DNA of 64,000 nt from the NCBI GenBank assembly GCA_029204225.1, contig CM055104.1, forward strand, positions 50,513,935 through 50,577,934, given 5' to 3'. The notes under the pieces were generated by a model. The model ran no database searches and was not told the origin of the DNA. It was given only the letters and a program-made list of their open reading frames with translations. Shown piece after piece: positions 37,567-49,100 of this stretch; the stretch's first letter is position 1, and the number at the start of each line of letters is the position of its first letter. The translations under genes and the position numbers were made by a program. Source of the stretch: Diphasiastrum complanatum. Its lineage: Eukaryota; Streptophyta; Lycopodiopsida; Lycopodiales; Lycopodiaceae.

Positions 37567-38680
37567 TGTTGGCCGATTCTTACGGATCCCCAAGATACTT
37601 GGACAGAGCAACTCAAGAGCACCTCTCACCTTAGACCGAGGAGGTCTCTGAGAAGACGAGACTAATGAAAATTGAGAGCAGAGTATGAGAGCCGAGGAAT
37701 ACTAGTTAGTAATGACAAGTAAGAATTGTGTAAGCCTCATGGTGAATCCCGGAAGATGGAATGACCATGTAGGAACTAGTATTTCTAGGCAAATGTATTA
37801 AATGCAAGTAGACCCCTCTTAAAAAAAGTAGAGTGAGCCACCTTTTGATGGTGACCTCTAGTGGAGAGCATTATTCCACTTGTAAATTGTGAAATGTGGA
37901 AATTCCACTAGGATGCCACCTAAGGAGCTCTCTTGCTCATTTAAGAGACTCCCTCTTTGAGTAGAGGAGCTTTTTGTGAATTGTATCAACTCCATGCTGA
38001 AATGAAAAGAGCCTTCAGGAGTTTGGTGCATCTTTTGAGCTCCTTTATTATGCTTGTTTCTTGAGTGATGTGTTTATGATCTTGCCTTTCCCTCCTTTTT
38101 GTGTGGTTGTGGACTGTGGAGTGGATTAGATTTGCTGCTTTTCGAGAGTGGATTAGTTTTCTTTTCTTGTTTGTGGATTGATGTAGGAACCAGCATTCAG
38201 GTAAACTAAATAGGCTGGATCTGTGGTGTAGTTCTTGCATATCTCTTTACAATCCAGTTCTTGATGTTCTTGGGATGTCCAAAAATTAAAAGGCTGGTTG
38301 GTTTCTTGATTCTTGGACTTCTAAAATGCTATATGCAAGTAAAGTAGTGTAGGATCTGCTTCAGTTCGTTTTCAGAGTAGGTAGCTGTAGAATCTACATA
38401 ATGTTCATTTGGGCTGTATGTTGATCTGTGAATAAACGTTCTTGGCTTGCATCTATGTATGAATGTAAGTGTGTTCAAGAGAGACGACCATGAGTTTTCC
38501 TCTGACAGGCAAGACAAAAATATACTACAACGACAATCTGTTCCCTTCTGCCTAATCTAGGTTTTTAAACAAGAAAGATAATCTCAAGAAGAACCCACCG
38601 TCTCTGCTGATAGGCAGAAGTAAGAAAGAATTAATTTTAAAAAAGCCAACAGATCCTCTGGATCAGGGGATCTATAAACA
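37567..38680 (+). repeat. 3' LTR of S
   Basis: About 1114 bp, ends ATCTATAAACA, and contains the segment missing from the 5' LTR. Confidence 0.9.
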
Positions 38681-38685
38681 ACATT

Positions 38686-39565
38686 TTATCCTTGTTTCAC
38701 GAAAGTTGCATATATTGCCTTATTCTCTAGCAGTTTGATTGTATGAATGATGTGGATATATGCTGAGAGCATACTTTACACCATAGCTATGTGCGAACGG
38801 GGTTCCAAGCCTCCGACAATTCAAAAACACAATTTTTCAAACATATGTCAACAGTTTCAAGATCAGTTTGGTAACCATCAATTGTAACCTTGAATCACAA
38901 GAGCTTGAAATGACAATCTATAGCTTATGGCATTTTACAACAATTTGAAATGCAAGTAAATAATCCAATCTATATATACTAAAACAAATTGGGTTTCCAG
39001 GTAGCGTGAGCTGCCTGAATGTTTTTTTACCACTTAAAAAAGAGACCTCGGGAAGGGGCAGGCCAAGGCCATGACTAGGGGGAGGGGCATGGGTTGGGGC
39101 TGGGATGATGGCGGTGGTGATGGGGTTTCCGGGCAGCTCACGTTGCCCACCAGGGGTAGGGGGATGGGCATGGGCCGCCCTTATATTTTGAATTTGCCCG
39201 CTCGTTGCCAACGGGTGGGTAGGTGTATCAGTCATATTATAAAACAAGAACGACGTGCTATAATACCACAAACGCCTTGCCATGTGATAATAGCATGAAT
39301 CCTAATTTTTTAGGATTTGGATAAGGCATTTTAGATATTGTTATGTGAAATAATTTTGTGGGGGGGGGGAAGCCCCGTCTGGCTCGAGGGCAATGGGCCT
39401 TCCCCTGCGTAATGACAATGTGCGAAGGTAAGTTCTTTTTTCTTTTTCCGGGCCGTACGGTACGGACGTATGGCCACACGCGTGGACGCTGTTCTTTTTT
39501 TTTTTCTGCTTTTATATTGCAATTTTTTTTACGGTGGAATGTGATAGCACATGCACATTCCACCG
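38686..39565. other. Spacer with G-rich inverted segments
   Basis: No gene recognised. CGTGAGCTGCC near 39005 pairs with GGCAGCTCACG near 39131. GGGGATGGGCATGGG-type strings repeat at about 39080 and 39160. A G9 run lies at 39361-39369. Confidence 0.5.
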
Positions 39566-39645
39566 GATAGCCAATGAGGGGCTATCACATATCACATTCC
39601 ATCAGAATGTGCTATGTGCGATGTGGCAGCCCCTCATTGGCTGTT
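39566..39645. repeat. Long imperfect hairpin
   Basis: AGCCAATGAGGGGCT (39569-39583) pairs perfectly with AGCCCCTCATTGGCT (39628-39642). The arms continue inward imperfectly through ATCACAT.TCACATTC and GAATGTGCTATGTGCGATGTGG to a loop of a few bases. Confidence 0.85.
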
Positions 39646-39671
39646 GGAAGAATGATCACCTAAAATTCTAG

Positions 39672-42599
39672 TTGTAAAATTCACATGAACATTGTGTTGG
39701 GGGAGGTGCCTCCAAAATACAAAGGAAACCTGAGCACTTGGTATTACGTAGCTTGAAAATTTGGAAATTAGTTTGTTGTAAGTTTTCAATAGACATTTTA
39801 ATGTTAGAAAAAATTGATTAGATTTGTAATTTGTTCTTTTAATCTTTTGTATGCCTGCAAGTGCAAAATATCAATCACGAAATAGATATGTAGTGGCATC
39901 ACAAAATTATAATAGGATAAAGATTGGGTGTTATTGGTGAATGTATCTGTTACAAAAAGCGTAATAATGACATTGTGTAGGTCAAGAAAAAACAAAACAA
40001 GATAGAACAAAAAAAAACGCAAAATATGTGCTTTCAACATATTTGATAGTATTTGCTAATGAGACCATGAAGTTATAGGAGATGGATGAAAGACAAAGTT
40101 CAACTTACAAAAACTTCTTCAATGTAAACTTTGAATAGAAAAGTAGGTCATTGATGAAAGGATGTTTTGGTTGTATTTGTAGTCGTAGTTGAATTTTGTT
40201 TTGTTTTGTAAAGTTATTCATTTTTTGGTTATGAGTTATGCAGTTGATAATAGCATGAAAAAGCATTTTATATAACGGTTGTGAGAAAAAAATTTATGTA
40301 ATTTTTTTGTACAAATTTGGAAACTACTTTGTTGCAAGTTTTTAATACACATTTTAATGTTAGAAGAAATAGAAAAACAATGAAATTTTAAAGTTGGAAA
40401 GGATTTGTGATCAGCATTCTGAATAATTGAATATTCACAAAAAATCTCAATAATCGATAAATTTTGTTTCATCGTTTCTGTCCATATGTATTGCTTTCGT
40501 TTTTTGTTCTTTGACGAGATATGTGGTTCTATGGTTGTTGTTGGCTCTTTACTTCTACTTTGTTGTCAATATTTGTTTGCATAATGATGATTTTCATTGT
40601 TCCAATTGGATTGATGCATGTTTCCTTAAATTGTTGTTGTTGAATCACTCTCACAATGATATACTACTAACTTGTAATTCATGCATTTGGAAAACCAAAA
40701 CAAACATAAGCTATCACATTGTATTGGCGATTGATTGTCATTGTTGGTAAGAAATTTTATGTATGTATCAATGATGTGATTTGCTCATATTGGATTTTAA
40801 AAATTGGATCGTTTTTGTAGTGTTCTCCAAATCGAAGCATTACAGTCATTTTTTCTTAAACTTAGCAAACAACAGTGCACAACATTTGGTCAAAGCTTGC
40901 TTGCGGTAATGTGATAATTCCAAAAGAAATGAAAAGACATTGAAAATGTCATGGTTGATTTGATATATAGTCTCTTGGTCCGTAGCCATTTGTGCCCACC
41001 AACATTCTTAGGCATCATAAAGCTGAAGCATAAGATTGACACTTGCGGCCCTCTATAGAATCTGATGATCATAAATAGAAAAAAGTTCTAGCTCTATCTA
41101 TCTCTTGGTCCATGGACATTTGTGCAAACATTGTTGGCCATTGTGCTTGTAAAAGATAAAATACTATGTTTTTCAAGCTAAGAAGAAAATAAGAAAAACT
41201 TAACAATTGAATTGACTATAATGTTAACCTTGTCTAATTTGGTATTTGCTTTGATCTACTAGGACTAATTTATTCACGTATCTCATGATATACGTTTCTC
41301 AATATTCACAATTTCACATCAGTATTTTCGATTTGTATCCGCAATGTTCACGATCAATATTCACAATATTCACGATCACTATTCACAACATTTATGATGA
41401 AAATCTCATAATCTCAATTTTTCAGTTTCTCAAGAAAACTTTCTCAAAATCTCAGTTTCTCGAAATCTCAGTTTTTTAATATTCCCAATTTCAACGATCT
41501 CAAACCATCAATCAAGTAATCTTCAGGATGCATCTCTAAAAATTCGATCCTTTCTTCATCCAGTATGGAAGACATTGTCTATATGTCCTGCAAAAGAAAA
41601 CACAATCACAAAATTATAATTTGATAGAGATCAGTTCTTATTGGTGAAAACTTATTGATGAATTATATATGTCACAAAAGGTGTAATAACTACAATTTCA
41701 TAGCTCAAGTAAAAAAAAACAAAACAAAGCACAATATTTGAGCACTTAGATACAAATGGATAGTGAGCATGTGATCAGGTGTAGCTCATCCCCATAGGCC
41801 TTCCCTTTCCAAAGTACACATACTCAAACGATCATTGAACTAACAATGTGGAAACACGAACTATCACCTAATTGTTCTCAAGATAACAACCTTCTTAGAT
41901 GCACAAAGAATGATAAAAAAATCTGAGATAAAATACTTCTTAAGGGCCTTAAATTTATACAACTCTGAAGCCACATAAATTTGTTTATGGAGGGTAGAAA
42001 ACTTTATTGCATCACATTTTGATCGATATAAATTGAAGATATGCATAACACTACATATGCGCTATAGAGACATAATAACAGAGAGCTTTGAACCACATGC
42101 ACAATCGTTTCTCGCTCGTCAGGTGGGTGGCGCCAGGCAGGCAGTGCCCAGGTGGCACCGAGCATGAGCACCAGCGCTAGGTGGGTGGTGTCGGGTAGGC
42201 CCAGGTGGCACCGAGAACCGGGCAAATGGCACTGGGCAGCTTCACACCCACCTGCACACATGTGAGTAAGCAGGTGGGTTCAGTTATATATAGGTACTGG
42301 TTTATCTCAGAGATTTGCTTATGGGATACACCCTGGTGCCCGACACGTGGCACCAGGGCAACCAGTTTAAAAAAAAAAAAACTCCCTGCTTGGCCCACCC
42401 TGAGAAGGGTGCTAAAAATAAGAGGAACCCGTTCATATGAGTGAGAAGGTGGTCCCTACAACACATGCAGAGTAGGCCATGCGAGCACTCCCTACATTTG
42501 TCGCCATGCAGTTTCATCCTAGCCGGAGTCCAAAATAGGATATAGCAAGGAGCTCGCTTTGTAAGCACTCCCTTCCTTCGCCGCCATGTAGTTTATCTA
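39672..42599. other. AT-rich spacer, no gene seen
   Basis: No domain recognised. A TTCACAAT / TCTCAAAATCTCAG-rich low-complexity stretch lies at 41300-41480. A GC-rich island near 42110-42260 contains a direct repeat (listed separately). Confidence 0.45.
42121..42215. repeat. Direct repeat in a GC-rich island
   Basis: AGGTGGGTGGCGCCAGGCAG...CCCAGGTGGCACCGAG (42121-42163) recurs diverged at 42179-42215 (AGGTGGGTGGTGTCGGGTAG...CCCAGGTGGCACCGAG). It is strikingly GC-rich against its surroundings. Confidence 0.8.
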
Positions 42600-42744
42600 G
42601 ATTTGGCACTATCGCTTAAAGTCTCTTCCACTTCAATTCACAAGCTCATTAGTAGAAAAAATCACTCCATCTCACTATCCTCCTTCACGAGCTCTCTTTT
42701 TTCTCTATTGTAGATCTGGCACTATCGCTTAAAGCCTCTTCCAC

Positions 42745-42774
42745 TGTTGGTGTCCATGTCACATGACACCAACA
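42745..42774. repeat. Hairpin at the 5' LTR start
   Basis: TGTTGGTGTC (42745-42754) and GACACCAACA (42765-42774) are perfect inverted repeats. With one bulged base the arms extend by ATGT/ACAT. Confidence 0.9.
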
Positions 42775-43160
42775 ATCACTACTAACCGTCTTCAGTCACA
42801 TGGCATGTTGGGAATGGATTCGTCATGTTTCTAGGATGTGTAGGGTTTGCAAAGGTTTTCTTGGCATGCATGATGTCACAATAATTAGCAGTGTATATGT
42901 AGATGTGAGGTCGAAGAATATTGTACATGCTAGGTGTAAATACGATAGTTATCATATTGCACATTATATGAAATCTTGGCATGGCACTAGCATGCGGACG
43001 TATATGTACATGCTTCGTGAGGCTATGATCATGCTTTTTTGTAATCAAGTGTTTGCTTCTTGTGTGTGAGTGTGATTTTACTTTATGATTGATCAATTGA
43101 GTGCTTGTAGATTCTGTATGTCATGCTATCATCTTCCTCGTTGTGTTTTCATTCCAACAT

Positions 43161-43175
43161 TGGTTATGGGCCCAC
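43161..43175 (+). other. Primer-binding site matching the anticodon arm of initiator tRNA-Met
   Basis: TGGTTATGGGCCCAC lies just after the LTR end. It complements the anticodon stem-loop of plant tRNA-iMet (GTGGGCCCATAACC), not its 3' acceptor end. This is the half-tRNA priming mode known for Drosophila copia. Confidence 0.7.
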
Positions 43176-43593
43176 GTACGTAAAGGAAGAATCCCATGAT
43201 TGCATGCTATCTTAGATCGAATAGTATCAGAACAGTATCAGTTGTTGATTCAACTTTTTGCTGACACGAGTGAACTCGTGCGATCAGTCAATCTACATAA
43301 AGTGACAATCTTTTGAAGCTCCTACAAATAGGAGAAGATGGCACTAGAAGCGTCGACGGAGAGCAAGATGATTAGTGTTTGCTTCTTGTGTGTGAGTGTG
43401 TTTTACTTTATGATCGATCAATCGAGTGCTTGTAGATTCTGTATGCCATGCTATCATCTTCCTCGTTGTGTTTTCATTCCAACATCCACTTCAATTCACA
43501 AGCTCATTAGCAGAAAAATTACTCCATCTCACTATCCTCCTTCACGAGCTCTTTTTTTTCTCTATTGTGGAGCAAAAATCTAAATCTCAATCT

Positions 43594-43712
<119 letters not shown>

Positions 43713-43730
43713 GATAAGTTACTTACGTCA

Positions 43731-44060
43731 GAAGCCAAGACTCTTGTATGCAAGATCTCGTGTAGAAATGGACGAAGGAAAATATGCTTCAGCTCAAGCC
43801 TAAACTTCTTGAAGCTAGATAGTGTTCCCCTCCTCTTGCCCAACATCGAAGTTCGTTGTTTTCTCGATTTCACATGCTACTTTGAGGGATATTAATCGTA
43901 AGAAGCCAAGGCTATTGTAGGCAAGATCTCCTGGAGAAACGGACGAAGGAAAATATGCTTTAGCTGAAGCTTGGACTTCCCGAAGCTACACAACGTTCCC
44001 CTCCTCTTGCCCAACGTCAAAGTTCCTTGTTTTCTCAGTTTCACATGCTCCTCTGATATT
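43731..44060. repeat. Tandem duplication, period about 171 bp
   Basis: GAAGCCAAG at 43731 and 43902. Both copies share GGACGAAGGAAAATATGCTT, GTTCCCCTCCTCTTGCCCAA and TTTCACATGCT, and are moderately diverged. Confidence 0.88.
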
Positions 44061-45431
44061 GATAGAATCAGATACATCACAGTAGACAAAAATGTAACGA
44101 ATTTTCACCAAGTTAACATTTTGTTTTCACTGGTGATATCGATTTCTGTGCCTCCAACCTCACTCTTCTTTTATAATGAAACAAAGACATTTTCAATGCT
44201 TTTGCTTTTGGGATCATCACCCATCCATCATAAAGCAAAACTCATGTGTACTAAAGCAACAACCATGCATAATAAGGCAAATGCTTTTTCGACATCATCA
44301 ACCACGGTCACGACTCATGCATATCACGACTCATGCATAGTAAAATAACAGCCATGCACAAAAAAAAAAAATGCTTTTTATTGAACTCATGATGCATGCT
44401 ACTTTAGCCCTTAAACAAGGTTCAGACCTTTAAAATTTGGGCTGCCACCACTAATTAATCTTTAATGTTAACTTTTTTGCTAACTCCATTGACCAACCTC
44501 ACCACATAGTATTGCCTTTGCAAGGCAAGACCAACAAAACAAGATAGTAGAAATGCATTGGAAATTGGAAAAGTCACGTTTCATGAGAAAATGGCAAAGA
44601 ATATGTACTACCAAGAGGCACAAATGACATTCTTCTTGGAGTTTTAGAAGCTATGCGCACAAGAAAAAGCAACAAGTTTGCAATAAACATAGTGTGAAAA
44701 AAACACAATTGTCTGAAATCAATTGAAACCCTACAAAAACTCTGGCCAATCATCTTGATCCTTGCTAGCCTACCAAACCTCTTGATTATTGCTACCCAAA
44801 AAATAGTCACATGTTGATCCGCACCAATTGTTTTCACCTTGCCAACGTGTTTTGCCATGAGTTGACCCGAGGAATGTTGAACATTGATGTCCTAATCTTC
44901 TATCCTAGGAGCGAGCAAATGTTGCAACCTAAAGCACATCCTTGGGTGGGCTGTCGCAAGCATCAATATGTCATTGACATGGCTTGAAGGATCCCGAGGT
45001 TGTTGAAGTCTGTTGAAGGCTCTTGCTTACCATTGTAGCTCTTCCCCCTAACTTGCAATCCAAAGAGTTTTGAATTTCAGAAAGCCATGTGGCCACACCT
45101 GCAACCAGGTCCACATTGGGAGGCACATCCTAGGGGCACATTCTAGATGTTGACAAGAGTTGATGAGTGCATGTGGCACCCATCAGATGGAACATTTGAG
45201 TAGTGACGATGCTTAATGGCACACTCTTTTTTACATTGGACCAATTAGATATTTGCCACGAGTTATATATGCCACTTGGACTCTTGCTAATGGTTATCTG
45301 AAAAAAAAACGTGGCAAATTTTGAACGTTAGGATGATAAGATCTCACGATTGGTCTTTAGTCATGCCATGCCATGAAGATATGAAGGCCAATGAGAGCAA
45401 GAGAAAGAGAGCTCCGAATGGGATAAGCATA

Positions 45432-45536
45432 TTGCACCATGATTGAATTCTCAATCATGGTGCAACAACGTCTAAGAGACTCTCTTGATGGGCTAAACAT
45501 ATTGTGCACCATGACCGAATTCTCAATCATGGTGCA
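45432..45536. repeat. Two successive palindromes
   Basis: TTGCACCATGATTGA (45432-45446), loop ATTC, TCAATCATGGTGCAA (45451-45465) is a perfect 15-bp-arm palindrome. A second, slightly imperfect copy lies at 45505-45536. Confidence 0.93.
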
Positions 45537-45712
45537 ATGACTTGACTTAATCTTGACACCCTGCACTCCTTGCACCATGTTACAGACATTGGTGCATTCC
45601 AATCCCTCGTATGAGATTTTCCTTAATTTTTGGGCCATCGATGCACTCCTTGACCTGGTGGGAGGGGGTGCACAGGGTGTTTAAGCTAAGCGTAACCCCT
45701 TAGATATGCCAA

Positions 45713-45910
45713 TTTTGGGTGCTAAAACTAAGCGGAAACTCTCAAATGTGGTGTGGGAACCCAACATCGTCACAATAGTGGTGGTGTTGAATACCACAAT
45801 AGTGGTGGTGTTAAATATCCGAAACCAGTTTTGGGTGCTAAAACTAAGCGGAAACTCTCAAATGTGGTGTGGGAACCCAACATCATCACTATAGTGGTGC
45901 TGAATACCGG
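45713..45910. repeat. Tandem repeat, period 116 bp
   Basis: TTTTGGGTGCTAAAACTAAG starts at 45713 and 45829, with near-identical continuation. An inner AATA-CCACAATAGTGGTGGTG repeat lies at 45771-45812. Confidence 0.92.
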
Positions 45911-46185
45911 ATATCCCTATGTTGACTACCAGAATCACTTCGCAAAGATATATCCTTTTTATAAGCTCCCTTGTTGTTATAATTCCCTAGTACGAGTTTA
46001 ATGAGGAGAACCCTAAAGAGAGAGCCCTAATTTTGAAGTTTTTGGGAATAAATGAAAGGAAAAGCTAGGGTTTGTAAAAACCGCGAAGAAGAAGAAGAAG
46101 GGAGCGATCCGATCCGCCATAGCCGCCATCCAGCAGCAGGAAGGAGGAGGAGCTCGTCTTTTTGGTGTGGCGTTGGTGGTAAGCG

Positions 46186-49100
46186 ATGGTTTCGGGGTCG
46201 GGAGTATGCGCCAAGGTGGTGGTGGTGGATGCCCGCCATCACATGCTGGGTCGCCTCGCCTCCATCCTTGCCAAGGAGCTTCTCAATGGACAGCGAGTGG
46301 TGAGTCTTCCACTCAATTGTTTTGTCACAAAGCACCCATCTATCGTTTCATCAATTCTCGTTCTTTTTATTGCTTTTGCACTGAAGCTGCAGCTGGGCTC
46401 TACTCGGAAGATTAGCATACATTTCTTGCCTCAAGGCAGCCTCTTTTAGATCATATATGTGCTCTTTGTAAGCCTATCTTCATTTTTCAAAGATTGAAAT
46501 TAGAATGATCTTCATTTGCGTGGCTAGGCATTGATTTTTGGTGGCAGAGTAATTTGTTCTACTTGGGCAGAAGCTGGGTGATTAGTTCTGTTTGGGCATG
46601 AATTGGTCTTGTGTGTTTAAAGAATGGAGGCATTTTAAACGTTTGCTTGTAGTAAACTATTCTGTACTGTTCATGCCTTGGATTTCATTAGCATCCTCAT
46701 ATGCTTGGGTTTCATTAGCATCTCATATTCATCGGCCTGCAACAAGACAACTTATCATCCACACAAGCTGGCACACGTCATCCATTGTCGTCTCAGCAGC
46801 AGCACTGGGAGGAAATAAAGGGCCAATTTCTGTGTTCGTCTTCGTATGGAAATGCTCAATAATGAACGTTATTTATACTAACAAAGCAGGTCTTATGCCA
46901 TTCACACATCCTGCTACCTTTATTGCAATTGGAATTAACATCAGATTTGCTACAACCATTATCTCATGCTCCACAGAAAATGAAAGAGAAAGGATGCATT
47001 TCATCTATGCCCAAACCGACGCTTGTAAATGTTAAGCCTGAGAAATACGAATTCAAAGCAAATAAACCACCGAAGTTGGTACAGGCCTCAGGTTGGGGGA
47101 CTATCATCACAGCTAAATGTCAAAGTCGTGATGATCTTTTGTGCTTGTACAAAACTGATAGAAATTTGTTTGTTTCCACCTTGTTTGGATTGTGAAGGTG
47201 GTGGTTCGTTGCGAGGAGATTTGCCTTTCTGGTGGCCTTGTTCGACAGAAAATGAAGTACTTGCGTTTTCTCAGGAAACGCATGAACACTAAGCCCAGTA
47301 AGGGGCCGATACATTTTCGTGCTCCTGCCCGAATTTTATGGAGGACTATCAGAGGGTAAATTCATCCTAGAGTGTCTTGCTTTCTTAGCAAACAGAATAT
47401 ACCATGATTGCCACAAAGGTAGATCGTAAAAATTGCTAGGATAAATTTTACTTAATCGATTCAAATCTTGTGCAGAATGATTCCCCACAAAACAAAGCGA
47501 GGGGCTGCTGCTTTGGAAAGGATGAAGGCATTTGAAGGTGTTCCAGCACCCTATGACAAAATGAAGCGCATGGTCATTCCTGATGCTTTGAAGTAAGTCC
47601 TATGCTCATCTGCGACTTGTGTTTTAAGACCTGCAGTTGTGTTTCAAAATAGGACTTTCATTTTAGTTTGAAACTTGTCATCCCATTAGGACTTTAATTT
47701 TTGTTTGAAAACTTGTCTTTTGTTTGTTTTCCGAGTGTTATGAAGTCAGTTGGTTTGTTCCTGTTTTGTATATATCTTGCTTTTTTGACCTTGCTTAAAA
47801 GCTACAGTAAGGAATTATATGCTATGAGAGGTTCCTCAGGCTGAGCCTCTTAGTTCAAAGTCTATGTGGGCCTTAGAAACCCGTTCTGACCCTTTTGGGT
47901 CTGAACGTACTGTACTGGGCGGAACGCTTTTTTTTAAACATGAAAAAAAGAGGTTCTGGAATGCTCCAACAATTTCAGTTAATGAGAACCTCTGACTGCA
48001 GTGGCCAGATTGATTCCAAGCGCATCTGTATACTGACATTGAGTATTCTTAGCTTGTGAATCATAAACGAGTGACGATCTGCATGTAACTATTTCACATG
48101 AACAAAAACCTACCTCCTAGAGAAGCCTGCTCCGGCCCGTGCATATGAACTTGCTCCGGCAACTGCATATGAACCTGACCCTGCATGTTATCTCGATCCG
48201 ATCTAATGGATGGCTGTTTCAAGCTCGCATATCTATCTACGTCAGACGTCTATCCAGCGTACATGACTCCAGCAATCTCCAGCGCCAGATCATCCTAGAA
48301 TTGCTTTGGGCCAGCTAGCTTTTTGCCCCATCACTCTGCTTTGCATCAAAGCTGAGCAAGGTAGAGAAACGGCAGAAACAAGTATCGTGCTTGTTTTCCT
48401 TTGTAAAAAAGTACTTTTTTTTTTTTGAAATCTTTTGGGCCCAATCCGGAACAGAACACGTCCTCAAACGCGTTCCGTTCCGGAACGGGCAACTAAGGGG
48501 ATACCAGATTTTACAGATTGTTTAGACTCTAGAAATTTTTACTCAAACAGTTATTTGCCATATAAATTCACTTTCTTTCTATAACTTTTTGTTTTCAATT
48601 TGTCTTCAATGTTTGCATGCACTGAAGTACGCCATTTGCCTTGACTTGTTTAAGTAGTTTATAGAAGAAATTCAAGAAAAGAGATTGTTATCATTTATTT
48701 TATGGTATCATTAGCACATCATTGTGTCCTTAGAGTGACTATTGATTGCTCTTCAGTCACTATTAATGTTAGAAAATCACATAGTAGTCTTATCAAATGC
48801 TCTTTCATCACTTGTTGCTCATGGACTCTTATAACCTCAACAATCTAGTGAAATATTTAAGCTTATTTTCATCCTGATCAACCATCTCTAGTCTTAGGAG
48901 AATTTGAAGCTGTATTTGTCAGTTGTGTGTGGCAGGTTATGCTCTTTGTCATCCTGTGGTTATGCTCTATGTCAAGGATGACAAAGTTGATGTCCGTTTA
49001 GAATGACTGATGATGATGTTGTGAAGTGCCTGATCATAACTTGTTTTCTTAATTTTCAGGGTTTTAAGACTCCAGCCTGGGCATAAATTTTGTCTGCTTG

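Larger units (their letters stand above)
33857..38685 (+). mobile_element. Element S: complete non-autonomous LTR element with tRNA-Asp primer site
   Basis: LTRs 33862-34910 and 37567-38680 (TGTTGGC...TAAACA) flank 2656 bp. Imperfect 5-bp target repeats are GCATT (33857-33861) and ACATT (38681-38685). A perfect tRNA-Asp primer site and a purine tract before the 3' LTR confirm orientation. The LTRs are highly similar, but the 5' LTR lacks about 90 bp present at 37662-37757. The interior encodes a double zinc knuckle but no protease, RT, RNase H or integrase. This resembles non-autonomous gag-fragment elements mobilised by Ty3/Gypsy relatives. Confidence 0.88.
42740..43489 (+). mobile_element. 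Mini LTR element (deletion derivative) with half-tRNA primer site
   Basis: A perfect 5-bp target duplication TCCAC (42740-42744, 43485-43489) flanks 740 bp that begin TGTTGGTGTC and end TTCCAACA. The 5' LTR is 42745-43159. The last 110 bp (43375-43484) repeat 43049-43159, so only the 3' end of the 3' LTR remains. The roughly 215-bp interior has a primer site at 43161 and an ATG (43338) opening MALEASTESKMI, a Copia-type Gag start. A deletion running from early gag into the 3' LTR explains the structure. It cannot encode its own enzymes. Confidence 0.85.
42603..43562. repeat. Tandem duplication split by the mini LTR element
   Basis: A unit of about 112-115 bp (GGCACTATCGCTTAAAG...CACTTCAATTCACAAGC...TTTTCTCTATTGT) starts at 42606 and again at 42718. 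The second copy is interrupted at 42744 and resumes at 43485-43562. Confidence 0.85.
44061..46040. other. Spacer upstream of RPL13A
   Basis: No gene recognised. It holds the palindromes at 45432-45536 and the tandem repeat at 45713-45910. The last part should contain the RPL13A promoter. A TTAGGGTTT/AAACCCTA-type telo-box-like string (CTAGGGTTT near 46065), common upstream of plant ribosomal-protein genes, lies in the presumed 5' UTR. Confidence 0.45.

Noticed and set aside
42004-42398. GC-rich - strand frames as a coding exon
   Set aside because: The frames arise from a short direct repeat; no start or splice context and no recognised protein.
44570-45130. Possible zinc-knuckle remnant of a Gypsy gag on the - strand near 45080-45110
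   Set aside because: Only C-G-H positions recognisable and no other element feature nearby.
46052-46415. Several overlapping frames around the RPL13A first exon
   Set aside because: Only the frame starting at 46186 gives the conserved uL13 N-terminus; others are shadows.
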